Source: Flectonema sp. DT1601 (taxonomy: Eukaryota > Euglenozoa > Diplonemea > Diplonemida > Diplonemidae). Taken from it: a stretch of 64,000 nt of DNA. Shown here one piece after another: positions 9,026-20,800 of the stretch. The stretch spans positions 1 through 64,000 of the forward strand of contig OZ025845.1 in the NCBI GenBank assembly GCA_964019425.1, given 5' to 3'. Numbering within the stretch: position 1 is the stretch's first letter; each line of letters starts with the position of its first letter. Both the position numbers and the translations under genes were made by a program. The notes under the pieces were generated by a model, which worked only from the letters and a program-made list of their open reading frames with translations, searched no databases and had not been told where the DNA came from.

Positions 9026-9697
9026 TGTTGTGAGAATTCTGTTGAAAGACAAGAGTGATAAAGTGGTTGTTAAATGTGAAAGTGATGTTTAAACATAAAT
9101 ACGATGAAACCTTCATTTGGTTTACTCTGTTCACCTCCCATGTCTATCGCGATATTCTGATTACAAAAATAATAATTTATAATTAAATCAATAAATCTAA
9201 ATCGTAAAATGTGACATGGATATTTGGTCGCCTCCAAATGTTAATCAATTTTCCAATAAAAATAAATAACAAAACAGTAATCAGTTGAAGAGGAACTGCA
9301 GTACGTGGCTCCATTGCGGGCATCACCTCCAGCTGTAAGTCATCACCTCCTTATAAAGAAGTTTAATCAATTTTAAAAAATTCAGTTCCAATCAATTTAC
9401 CAGACTCTACTAATCTTATCAAGTTTGCTGATGCTGTTGGTGCACGTTGAGTAAATAAACCAATCAATATCGGTTTCTTGTATTCATGTTCACCAATTTT
9501 CAGTTTTATCTCAACCGTAGTTCCGATAAAGCAGGTTGCAGCAGGGTGTTGTGGAGGTCTTTCTGTGAGTAAATTAACTATTAACTATCTGTATAAGAAA
9601 TTGAAATAACAACACAAAAAAGGAAATCAAAAGACTAATCGTAAAACACTTTAGAAGAACAAGAAAACAAACAATCGACTCACTACCTTCTTAATGA
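9026..9697. other. Intergenic stretch between the two LRR gene copies
   Basis: AT-rich, with no convincing ORF. The first 90 bases resemble the region upstream of the LRR gene at 26868 and probably held its promoter. Nothing else was recognised. Confidence 0.5.
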
Positions 9698-9920
9698 CTA
9701 TTCACGTCTTAACTCAAAGAGTGCTCTATTCTTTTCAGGCAACTCAACAGATTCAAGTGCATCGCATTTATAGAGAAAGTAGTTTCCCAATTTAGTTACA
9801 CTACTAAGACCAGAAAGGTCAAGAGAAGTGATTTGTGAACAATTAGACAAAAAGCTATCCCCAATAGTAGTTACACTACTAAGACCAGAAAGGTCAAGAG
9901 AAGTGATTCGTGAACAATTA
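9698..9920 (-). pseudogene. 3' end of the interrupted ubiquitin-like/LRR gene
   Basis: Two complete LRR units (SLDLSGLSSVTTIG type) are followed by a C-terminal cap, YKCDALESVELPEKN..., and TAG. Bases 9901-9920 are the target duplication shared with the 5' side of retrotransposon copy A. The LRR frame matches that of the 17706-17800 and 25584-26868 pieces, so this is the terminal part of the same gene, now separated from its start by two insertions. Confidence 0.85.
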
Positions 9921-9992
9921 TATGTACCATTTTGAGTGCTGTCATTCAGGCTTGCTAGCACGGTGAGATGACGAGGCACTGGTTCGGCCAAC

Positions 9993-12900
9993 CTAAGTTA
10001 ACCCCTTGTCCTGTGGTTCCCTTTCCGGGGTTTCCTCTGCTTTCGGTTTCATTTGTTTGGTGAAACCTAATTTTAGAAGCGATGTGCTGGTTTGTATATC
10101 ATGCTTCGTCGGCTGCTTCGCCCTCCTCGTCAACGTCCTTATAATTGGCCCGTGATGCTTTTTGTTGCAGCATTTCGTGGCAGTCCGTTGTTCCGGATCC
10201 GGATTCCGCTTGCAGTCGTTGCAGGGAGCCATCTCGTGGTGACGGCATCGGTGGTGGCTGTTTCTGCAACATTGCTCAGATCCTCTGCCGATCACTATGC
10301 AGACTGCACATGGAGTAAGCTTGTGCTTGCTGCAAAAGTCCCATATCGGTATTTGTCCATCTTCATCCCCCAGAGTGTGATGGTTGTGGCAGCACTGGTA
10401 GATGGTGTTTCCGGCCCGTCGACAACTATTGCATTTCTTCTTGAAGTGTCCGTAGCACGTCGAGTTCATCGTTCCTTGTCCCTCCGCGATGCCCGGTCTC
10501 TTGACGACCTCGGGTGGCGGGCGTGTCGGTCCTCGCTCGCAGAGCTCCCTCCTCAGCTGTACGTCTTTTTCCTTTGATGGGAAAAGTCGTGCCGCGGTTA
10601 TCCATTTCTCCGCTCTCCCTTCCCTCTCGCTCGAGTGCCTGCACTCAGTCTCGAAGCCGAATCTGATTTTGTCAGCTTTTCCGTCGTTCGCCTCTTGGAC
10701 CGTCCTCCGAATTGTGTCTACTGTTTCGTCTCCCATCAGAAAAGCTGGTCGTTTCTTCAAACCTTTCAGTACCGGGGCTCCTAGTGGACGTAAGGCTTTG
10801 TTGCTTCCTACGCAGTAGTCGGGAAAGGTTCTTTGTTCCTCGCCTTCTAAATGCTTGTGAACCAAGTTCAATCTTAGCATCAGTCCACACATGACGTCAG
10901 CTTTCTTCCCGGCGGCTCTGTCTTTGGTGCACTTCGCTACGTGGCCTTCGTGGACTGTGGTCGGTATGTCAACCCCCGCATACGCTTCGAAGTCGATCGC
11001 TAATTCCAGGAAGGTGACTCCGACCCCGTCTGGCTGTCGAGGCCACTTCAGTTCCCTCAGGTAGCTCGCAAGCGCTAAGTACAAGGTCAATCCAAGGGCT
11101 TCGGGCCATTGGGTGTATACTGGCATGTACTTTTCCAGTTTGTTGTTGTATCGCATAACTACTTCCGGTTCCTTGTTCCCAGCGTATTCCACAACCGTCA
11201 GCCGTCTCTCCTCCAGTTGTTGGTAGTCGTCCCTGCGGAGCCTGATCCGTGCGAACATTCGTTGTAGGTCTCCGGTGAGCCCCGCCGGCAGTTCCACATT
11301 GTCGGGCTTGATGCCGAGTAGCCTCAGGCAATTGGGCCAATCGCTTCGAACTTGTAGCATCACTTGCGGGTATTCCTGTCGGATTGTGTCATAAGCTCTG
11401 CAATCCCAGTTCACGTGCTCGAGAGTCTCCGTCCTCTCTACGTCGTCAACCTCCTCGCAGTGCGCGCAGTTCTTGTTTCCCGCCTTCATCGAGCCAGTGT
11501 ACACGTTGTCCAGGAGGCAGTGCTTCACTACTCCGCGCAGGTAGGGGTCGCCCTTTTCCTTCCTTCAGGACCTTCAGGGTCTCTTTCCGGTCGATGCCCG
11601 CTTCAATACCTCTCAGGTTTACCCGTCTCGTTTCCGCAATTGTTTTGTTCCAGGTGAAACGCCTGCACGCCTCTCTGACATCGTGCCGCCAGCGCCCCGC
11701 ATCCAGCCTTCCGTGTTCGGTCATCCCTCCCGGACCTTCGAAGACCGAGAAAGTTGACCATTCCCATCCAAGTTCCTTCAGAGTACTCAGGGCGAGGCCG
11801 ACTGGTCCTCTCGTCGCTTCAGTGTGCTCTTGCAGGTGTTCCCATACCCTGCGTATCCTCTCAGTTAGCTTCGGTAGCATTCTGGTGAGTGCAAGGAGTC
11901 TGTTGTACCTAATGTACGTCGCGGGATCCACACAATGTCCCTTGCAGAGTAGCGTTAGGCCCATGGTGTGCGACATCTTAGTTCTTTTCCCTCCAAGTTT
12001 CCGGAAAATCCCCGTTGCCATTGCTCTTCTCAGCAGTCCGAGTCGCGTCGCATCGGGATCGTACAGTGCCGTTCCGAAGAGCGCCTTGGGCATGACACTA
12101 GCTGCAGCTATCTGTTCCTTCGCTTGATATCTGAGCGGAAGTAACCGGATTCGCCTCGCTCTATCGAGCACTTCTTCTGTGATCCTCCCCATCTGCTTGG
12201 TGGTTCCTTTCATACTGAGGTGGCATCCCACGATATCGACACTGTCATCGAAGTCCAGTGTTGTGTCCCCCATTGTGATGTTGGTCTGGCTCTGGTCTCT
12301 GTTCGAGAACCACTTGCATTTCTGAGGCGCGAGTTCTTGTCCGGTCAGGGTGCAGAACTCCGCAACGACTTCCACGCCTTCTTGTAGCTTCGTTCGTGAT
12401 CCAAACAACGTCAGGTCGTCCGCATACGATCCGGGCGTCACATCGGCTTCCCTCTCGATTGCTTTGCTGAGTATCGAGCTCAGCGCATTGAAGAGCACCA
12501 CGCTGAGCGGACATCCTTGCAGTATTCCGTTGGTGGTGGCAAATTCTTCTCCGACGCCGCTCGGGAACTTGAATCTCCTTCTGAGTCGCCGGTAGACATC
12601 CGTCACAGTTCTCAGGATCTTATTACCGAGGCCCAATTCCTTCACTAATTTCAGGAGGATGTCGTGCGGGATCAGGTCAAAACACTTCCTGAAGTCCGTG
12701 GTCACTCCAGCAATCTCTTCTCCGTAGAGAGTTGCGTGTTCCACGTCTAGTGCTATCTTCCAGCTGAGGTCGAGCGTAGATCTCCCCTTCCGGTAGCCGT
12801 ACTGCCCGTCGTGAGCCCACTTCTCTTGCCACTCCATTACATCCTTTTCCATACGTATACAGCCCCATAGCCTGTAAAGTGCGGATGTCACCGTAATGGG

Positions 12901-14649
12901 TCTCTGCTCCAGTGGTTTCGTCCCTGCCCCTTTGGGTATGGCCGACACCAGTGCCGTGAGAAGTGCTTCCGGCCAGTGTGTTCTCTCCACTATGTTGTAG
13001 AATTCCGCTATCATCTGAATCATGTCCTCCGGTAGCGACTTGAGCTCCGATATCCTGAAGCCGTCTACCCCAGCTGCTTTGCGCGAGCTAGTCCTTCTGA
13101 GGGCTTTTGCAACGTCCTCCCCGGTGATATCTTCGCATCGCATCGGGTGTTCCTCGATGTAGTTGCTGTACCGTTCTTCGAACTTCATCCAGTCTGGTTC
13201 CGGGTCTGATAAGTACTTTTTGAGTATGGGGTCCCATGCCGCGTGCATGGCCACATCCATCTCGGAGCAGTTGGCCGTCCAGCTTCCATCTGCCTTTTCC
13301 ATCAGAACAGTCTTCGATTGCTCGACGTTCCTGATCCACTGGAAAACCTTCGTGCGGTCGTCGTTCCAATTGTCGACAACATTCCGTTTCCACATGCGGA
13401 TGCGTTCAGTTCGGAGCTTCTTGCTTTCTATCGCTTGCTCCTGTCTCGCTTGTTGTAGTAGTATCCGAAGCTCCTCCGTCTGTGGTATTTCGGATCCCGT
13501 CGTCGGATCGAGTTTTCGTAATTTTTTCCAGAGTTTCATTACTTTGTGGGACGGCACCGTCGGACCATCGCGTTGCTTTGTGATTTTCATCACTTCCTCC
13601 AGAACACGTATCTTCTGCAGTCTTCTCCGCGTTTCCCTGCACGTCGCTCCTCTCCCATCTTGTTTCGCCGCGTTCGTCCACATCACAGGCTCACGCTTCT
13701 TCCCGCGTCCCTTGTACTTGGCTGGGTTACTTATCTCCAGCTTTCCCGTCAGAAGGTATCTTTCGATGATCTCTCCAAGCGCCTCCAGCATCTTGTCAGG
13801 ATCTTCCGTCGCTACAGCTCGCGTCCAGTGGAGTTGCCTTTCGGCCTTCCCCTCACTCGGGTCCGTTGTCTCGGAGGTATCCAACTGTTTCGGTACTATC
13901 AGCCTAGGAGCCTTCTCGTTGTAGCGTGAGATGTTGAGCTTTCTAATGATGACCGGCTTGTGTGTCGGGATCAGCTCACTCTTATGCACATGGATCGTTG
14001 TGTCATTCGAGATTGCTGTCGCCGCCCCGCGGTTCATCAGAATAGCATCGATTCTACGAAGTCCTTTTCCCGCTTCGCTTGTCGGTGTCATGTTTCCCAT
14101 CGAGACGGCGGCATCTATCCAGAGTCCGTGTGCGAAAGCCGACAGAAGCGCCGGCGATTCCGTTGTTTCGACGTTGAAGTCCCCCGCTATAAATACGGGA
14201 ACATCACCCAGGGCTGCTGCTTCCACGAGCATCTCCGCAATCAACTCTTCCGTGTAGACCGCCGAACGTACGTCTCCGTAGAACGAGAAAACGTGCAGTA
14301 CCTTGCCATTTCCGTACGACACTCCCGCGTGTACGAATCGTCCTGTGTTGTCGAGCCGATCGTGTTTTATCCTTCTCACCGGTGTACCAGTGCGCGTCAA
14401 GATGGCCACGCCTCCCGCCGCCGTCCACGTCTTTTGCCCATCGGTTAGTAATTTGCACTCTAACCCGAACGTCGCTTCCCATCCTCTCTCACCGAGCTGT
14501 TTTTTCATCTGGCGTTGCTGTGGGCCCGTCAGAGAAGTTTCCTGTAGAGCTATCAGATCTAGGTTCAGATCTGTGATGGCATCTATTTTTCCTTCTAGTG
14601 TGGTGACATTGATTGTTCCCACGGTGAGCCCATCGATTCGTGGTCTCGG
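9993..14649 (-). pseudogene. ORF2 of copy A: APE endonuclease-reverse transcriptase, one frameshift
   Basis: The product follows the 2A peptide (14688-14647) with no ATG before the endonuclease domain. The endonuclease shows LQET, GDFN, RRIDAI and THKP motifs. The RT shows FRKCFDLIPHD, GILQGCPLS and SYADD. The frame breaks near 11555, where copy A has four T where copy B has three. The remaining 511 codons (11528 to 9993) hold a CxxC...HxxxxC knuckle and the C-terminal Cys/His clusters in another frame. Apart from this it is nearly identical to ORF2 of copy B. The frameshift removes the C-terminal third from the RT. Confidence 0.9.
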
Positions 14650-14688
14650 TCCGGGGTTCCTCTCAACGTCGCCAGCTTGTAGCAGGAG
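14647..14688 (-). other. 2A (StopGo) peptide coding sequence, copy A
   Basis: The codons give LLLQAGDVERNPGP, the canonical D-V-E-x-N-P-G-P signature at which the ribosome releases the upstream chain and continues from the last proline. It lies 14 codons after, and in the same frame as, the ORF1 TGA at 14733-14731. Confidence 0.92.
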
Positions 14689-14730
14689 ACGTCTCCGTGT
14701 CTCCGCCCAGTTCCTTCCGTCCTCCGCCGG

Positions 14731-17705
14731 TCAATTCCGTTCCATGAACGCCATCAGTAGACGTTCCAGTCGGTCCAACCTCTCGTCCACTGAGCTGTTC
14801 TCCTTCTTTTTTGTCGACTTAGGCTCCTTTTTCGCTGTTGTCGTTGCGGTCGCTGCCTTCGTAGGTGCTGTCGTAGTTGGTGTTGGGTTGCTGGCTTCTA
14901 ACCATAGGCGTTGTCCCTTCTTCTTCCCATGAAACTCGATGAACTCCAATCGAGTGTACCACTTTCCTCCCGTTCCCTCCGTCGGGTCACGCCTTTTCTC
15001 CGGTTTTGTCGGTGTCGCATTCGGGCGTTTGGTCTCCTTCCGTTTCGGGTCGACTTCCACCTTCTGTTTCCCAGCCTCCACCATGCACAGGACGCCATCC
15101 ACCGTGATGGTTTCCTGCGTTCTCACCGGACCGCGGACGACCATCCATCGCATGCCGTTCCGTACGCCTTCCTTCGTCTTCCTCACTTCCCAGCCTTCCT
15201 TCGTGATCAGCCACTTGATCGCTTCGTCGGTGGTTGTGCCGATCGGGATACCCGTGATCTTTGTTTCCGGTAGCTTAGCCGGCAGGTGCAGTTTCTCCCT
15301 CGCCGCCGTTTCCTGCCAGCTGGTCACTCGAAGCCCGAGTCCGTGTTCGTTTACCACAAGTCCCAGCCCTCCATCGACTTCCACAGCCTTGTCCCGAGCG
15401 ATTCCGAGCGTCTCGTCCTTCGGTAGCCAAATGACCGCCGCCTTCACTGCTCGTTCCTCTCTCGGATCCTTTTCCTTGGTGAAGACGCCGTCCTTCCCCG
15501 ATTCTCGGAGGAAGTTCTTCACTTCGGCTACCTTCACCCTGAGCATCACCGTGACGCTCTGGTCTCCGATCCGCGGGTTGTACGTATCGACATACCCCGG
15601 CATCTTCCTCAACTCTTCCGTTGCCCTGATCGGGGAGCGCTTCACTTCCGACCATCTCTTCTCTCCGGACCATTTTTTGTCCACTCGGACAACCATCTCC
15701 CTCGTGCTTTCCGTCCGCACGACGTCTGTTCCGGATGGTACAACCACTCTTCCCAGTGTTGTCATCCAGAGCTGCTTGAGAATTCTCTTCTCGCCGTCAC
15801 TCGTCGTCTCCTTAAGTACTACCTGTACTTTCTGCGCCGTGTCTGATGGTGGTTCCAGGGTTACTAGGGATAACGTTTCCCAGGCTCCCGGAGGTGTTCC
15901 CGACATCCTCTTCCTTGCCTCCTCTCTGGTGGTGAGGTGTACTCCCTTTGTACCGGCGTCGTACTGCTCCTTCGTTATTGCCATTCCCTCTGGCCAATAC
16001 TCCGGTGCCAGCGAGAGGTTATCCACTCTGGATCGCTCCTTGCGTGCTGCGTTCTCCCAGCTCTTCTGAGTCTGCGCCAGTCTCCCGGCCTCTCGGACCA
16101 TCTGCTCTTGGATGGCCGATCGTCCGGCTACCTGCCCTTCATTGATTTCTTTCATCAGCTTCTTGCGTGAGGCGTCCAGCTCCCTCATACCGTCTTGGGG
16201 CAGCTTCACCGGTGGCGTTTGCTTCGCTTCCGTGTTTGCTTCCTGATCAGGGGTGGTGTCCATCTGATGTTCCTCTTCCTCTTCTCTCAGCGAGTTGAGC
16301 CCTCTGATCTGGACCCGTTCCGCTTCCAGTTCTAGCAAGAAACGTTCTTGCATCTCTCTCGCTTCCCGTCCCGCCGTTTCCTGCTGCCTCTTCGCCTCAG
16401 CATGTTGGGCCTTGAGTTCTTCTCTCAATCCGTCCAGTTGTTGTTGGAGAGTTCGGAGCATCTCGCGTAGTTCGCTCTTCTCCTCTCTCTCGCGCTTCAG
16501 TTCCTGTTGTAGTCCTTCGTAGTGGGAAGACTGCTGCTGCTGGGCGTAGGTGTCGTACGTTGCATACGGTTGATGCTGCATGTAGTGTACGGGTTGCTGT
16601 TGCGGTTGTTGTTGCGGTTGTCGATGTTGTTGCAGTTGCAGTTGCAGTTGCTGTTGTAGTTGTTGTTGTTCCAGTTCCAGTTGTTGATGCTGTTGTTGTT
16701 GTAGTTCCAGCTGCTGATGTTGCGATTGCTGTTGCTGTTGCTCTAGTTGTTGCTGCTGTTGGTGTAGTTGCTGCTGTCCTCGGTTCACCTCTTCTTCACG
16801 CCGTTGAATCTCGTCTTCCTTCTGTTGGAGTTTTTGTTGTTGTTGGACTTTTTCCTGTCCAATCTGCTCCTTGAGCTTCTCTTCCTTCAGTTGGAGCCCC
16901 TGCTTCTGTTTGCCTATCTCGGCGTTCAGTTGTTGGTGGAGGTGCTCCTTCTCGTTCTTTAGCTGCTGATCCAGCTGGAGGTGGAGCCGTTCCTTCTCCG
17001 TCTGGAAGGATTCCTTTTCCTTCTGTAGTTGTGACCGAGTCAGATGCGTTTGCTGTTCAGACTCGGCGTCCTTCTTCTGCTGTTGGCTTTCCAGTTGCTG
17101 TTGTCGTTGGCGGTATTGCTTCTCCAATTCCTTCTGTTGGTGCTGATGTTGCTCTTTGAGTTGAGCCTGTAGGTTTTGCTCCTTCTGGAGACTTTCCGTT
17201 TCCTTCAGCTGATGGTGGCTTTGCAGTTGCTGCTGTTGTTGGTGGTACTGACTTTGCAGTTCTTGTTGCTGGTGTTGGCGTTGCTGTTCCAACTGTTTTT
17301 CTTGTCCTTGAAGGTTGGTTTCCTTCTGGTGGTGGTGCTGTTCCATGGCTGTTTTCTGCTGCTCCAGCCGTTGCCTCTCTTCCTCTATCTCGTCGAGCGA
17401 GTCGAGTTTCTCTTTCTCGAGCTTCGCCATCCGACGTTCTTCCTTGTTTGGGCGGTCTTCGTCCCTGTCGCGAGTATCGTCTCGGGGGCGACGGTCTCTG
17501 CTGTTCTTTCTCGTTCCACCATTGCCATTCAAGGCGTGGGCTAGCTTGTTCCGTTCTTTTTTTGATAAAAAACATCCAGGGTTCGGATGCCCTGGATGTG
17601 GTAGTTGGTGTTGATGGTGTTGGCATCTCTTGTCTTTGACACCGTCTTGTCGACCCCTATCGAAGTCGTCCGGGACCGCCGCGAGGAGGCAGGTGTCGTG
17701 ATCCC
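14731..17705 (-). CDS. ORF1 of copy A: glutamine-rich coiled-coil, gag-like protein
   Basis: The element-encoded part is about 991 codons and opens directly from the LRR sequence (…NCSRIT then WDHDTCLLAAV). There is no ATG in its first hundred codons, where the first is in RRMAKLEKEK, so a separate start is doubtful. Residues about 100-480 are a Q/E/K-rich coiled coil with a Gln tract. Residues about 500-900 form the conserved ORF1 domain, with VIWLPKDETLG and GLGLVVNEHGLGLRV. The end is a short leucine-heptad segment (LDERLDRLERLLMAF) and TGA. Unlike copy B it carries a KQKQGLQLKEEKLKEQ segment. It probably binds element RNA. Confidence 0.8.
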
Positions 17706-17800
17706 AAGTGATTCGTGAACAATTAGACAAAAAGTCATACCCAATAGTAGTTACACTACTAAGACCAGAAAGGTCAAGAGAAGTGATTCGTGAACAATTA
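17706..17800 (-). pseudogene. Single LRR unit of the host gene, between the two insertions
   Basis: This piece has one 75-bp LRR period bounded by the 20-bp target sequence at 17706-17725 and again at 17781-17800. It is in frame with copy A's ORF1 below it. Upstream, the tail of copy B provides an in-frame TGA and no ATG. It shows that the two elements sit in neighbouring LRR units of one gene. Confidence 0.85.
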
Positions 17801-17874
17801 TATGTGTACCATTTTGAGTGCTGTCATTCAGGCTTGCTAGCACGGTGAGATGACGAGGCACTGGTTCGGCCAAC

Positions 17875-20800
17875 CTAAGTTAACCCCTTGTCCTGTGGTT
17901 CCCTTTCCGGGGTTTCCTCTGCTTTTGGTTTCATTTGTTTGGTGAAACCTAATTTTAGAAGCGATGTGCTGGTTTGCATATCATGCTTCGTCGGCTGCTT
18001 CGCCCTCCTCGTCAACGTCCTTATAATTGGCCCGTGATGCTTTTTGTTGCAGCATTTCGTGGCAGTCCGTTGTTCCGGATCCGGATTCCGCTTGCAGTCG
18101 TTGCAGGGAGCCATCTCGTGGTGACGGCATCGGTGGTGGCTGTTTCTGCAACATTGCTCAGATCCTCTGCCGATCACTATGCAGACTGCACATGGAGTAA
18201 GCTTGTGCTTGCTGCAAAAGTCCCATATCGGTATTTGTCCATCTTCATCCCCCAGAGTGTGATGGTTGTGGCAGCACTGGTAGATGGTGTTTCCGGCCCG
18301 TCGACAACTATTGCATTTCTTCTTGAAGTGTCCGTAGCACGTCGAGTTCATCGTTCCTTGTCCCTCCGCGATGCCCGGTCTCTTGACGACCTCGGGTGGC
18401 GGGCGTGTCGGTCCTCGCTCGCAGAGCTCCCTCCTCAGCTGTACGTCTTTTTCCTTTGATGGGAAAAGTCGTGCCGCGGTTATCCATTTCTCCGCTCTCC
18501 CTTCCCTCTCGTTCGAGTGCCTGCACTCAGTCTCGAAGCCGAATCTGATTTTGTCAGCTTTTCCGTCGTTCGCCTCTTGGACCGTCCTCCGAATTGTGTC
18601 TACTGTTTCGTCTCCCATCAGAAAAGCTGGTCGTTTCTTCAAACCTTTCAGTACCGGGGCTCCTAGTGGACGTAAGGCTTTGTTGCTTCCTACGCAGTAG
18701 TCGGGAAAGGTTCTTTGTTCCTCGCCTTCTAAATGCTTGTGAACCAAGTTCAATCTTAGCATCAGTCCACACATGACGTCAGCTTTCTTCCCGGCGGCTC
18801 TGTCTTTGGTGCACTTCGCTACATGGCCTTCGTGGACTGTGGTCGGTATGTCAACCCCCGCATACGCTTCAAAGTCGATCGCTAATTCCAGGAAGGTGAC
18901 TCCGACCCCGTCTGGCTGTCGAGGCCACTTCAGTTCCCTCAGGTAGCTCGCAAGCGCTAAGTACAAGGTCAATCCAAGGGCTTCGGGCCATTGGGTGTAT
19001 ACTGGCATGTACTTTTCCAGTTTGTTGTTGTATCGCATAACTACTTCCGGTTCCTTGTTCCCAGCGTATTCCACAACCGTCAGCCGTCTCTCCTCCAGTT
19101 GTTGGTAGTCGTCCCTGCGGAGCCTGATCCGTGCGAACATTCGTTGTAGGTCTCCGGTGAGCCCCGCCGGCAGTTCCACATTGTCGGGCTTGATGCCGAG
19201 TAGCCTCAGGCAATTGGGCCAATCGCTTCGAACTTGTAGCATCACTTGCGGGTATTCCTGTCGGATTGTGTCATAAGCTCTGCAATCCCAGTTCACGTGC
19301 TCGAGAGTCTCCGTCCTCTCTACGTCGTCAACCTCCTCGCAGTGCGCGCAGTTCTTGTTTCCCGCCTTCATCGAGCCAGTGTACACGTTGTCCAGGAGGC
19401 AGTGCTTCACTACTCCGCGCAGGTAGGGGTCGCCCTTTCCTTCCTTCAGGACCTTCAGGGTCTCTTTCCGGTCGATGCCCGCTTCAATACCTCTCAGGTT
19501 TACCCGTCTCGTTTCCGCAATTGTTTTGTTCCAGGTGAAACGCCTGCACGCCTCTCTGACATCGTGCCGCCAGCGCCCCGCATCCAGCCTTCCGTGTTCG
19601 GTCATCCCTCCCGGACCTTCGAAGACCGAGAAAGTTGACCATTCCCATCCAAGTTCCTTCAGAGTACTCAGGGCGAGGCCGACTGGTCCTCTCGTCGCTT
19701 CAGTGTGCTCTTGCAGGTGTTCCCATACCCTGCGTATCCTCTCAGTTAGCTTCGGTAGCATTCTGGTGAGTGCAAGGAGTCTATTGTACCTAATGTACGT
19801 CGCGGGATCCACACAATGTCCCTTGCAGAGTAGCGTTAGGCCCATGGTGTGCGACATCTTAGTTCTTTTCCCTCCAAGTTTGCGGAAAATCCCCGTTGCC
19901 ATTGCTCTTCTCAGCAGTCCGAGTCGCGTCGCATCGGGATCGTACAGTGCCGTTCCGAAGAGCGCCTTGGGCATGACACTAGCTGCAGCTATCTGTTCCT
20001 TCGCTTGATATCTGAGCGGAAGTAACCGGATTCGCCTCGCTCTATCGAGCACTTCTTCTGTGATCCTCCCCATCTGCTTGGTGGTTCCTTTCATACTGAG
20101 GTGGCATCCCACGATATCGACACTGTCATCGAAGTCCAGTGTTGTGTCCCCCATTGTGATGTTGGTCTGGCTCTGGTCTCTGTTCGAGAACCACTTGCAT
20201 TTCTGAGGCGCGAGTTCTTGTCCGGTCAGGGTGCAGAACTCCGCAACGACTTCCACGCCTTCTTGTAGCTTCGTTCGTGATCCAAACAATGTCAGGTCGT
20301 CCGCATACGATCCGGGCGTCACATCGGCTTCCCTCTCGATTGCTTTGCTGAGTATCGAGCTCAGCGCATTGAAGAGCACCACGCTGAGCGGACATCCTTG
20401 CAGTATTCCGTTGGTGGTGGCAAATTCTTCTCCGACGCCGCTCGGGAACTTGAATCTCCTTCTGAGTCGCCGGTAGACATCCGTCACAGTTCTCAGGATC
20501 TTATTACCGAGGCCCAATTCCTTCACTAATTTCAGGAGGATGTCGTGCGGGATCAGGTCAAAACACTTCCTGAAGTCCGTGGTCACTCCAGCAATCTCTT
20601 CTCCGTAGAGAGTTGCGTGTTCCACGTCTAGTGCTATCTTCCAGCTGAGGTCGAGCGTAGATCTCCCCTTCCGGTAGCCGTACTGCCCGTCGTGAGCCCA
20701 CTTCTCTTGCCACTCCATTACATCCTTTTCCATACGTATACAGCCCCATAGCCTGTAAAGTGCGGATGTCACCGTAATGGGTCTCTGCTCCAGTGGTTTC

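Larger units (their letters stand above)
9921..17705 (-). mobile_element. LRR-targeted non-LTR retrotransposon, copy A
   Basis: A 7785-bp element in the same orientation as the host gene. It carries ORF1 (coiled coil/gag-like), TGA, a 2A peptide, ORF2 (APE endonuclease, reverse transcriptase, Cys/His clusters), and a short 3' tail of about 70 bases without poly(A). The identical 20-bp sequence aagtgattcgtgaacaatta flanks it at 9901-9920 and 17706-17725. Copy B has the same limits. ORF2 of copy A has a one-base insertion at 11554-11557. The ORF1 coiled coils of the two copies differ by an indel or replacement block. Confidence 0.9.
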
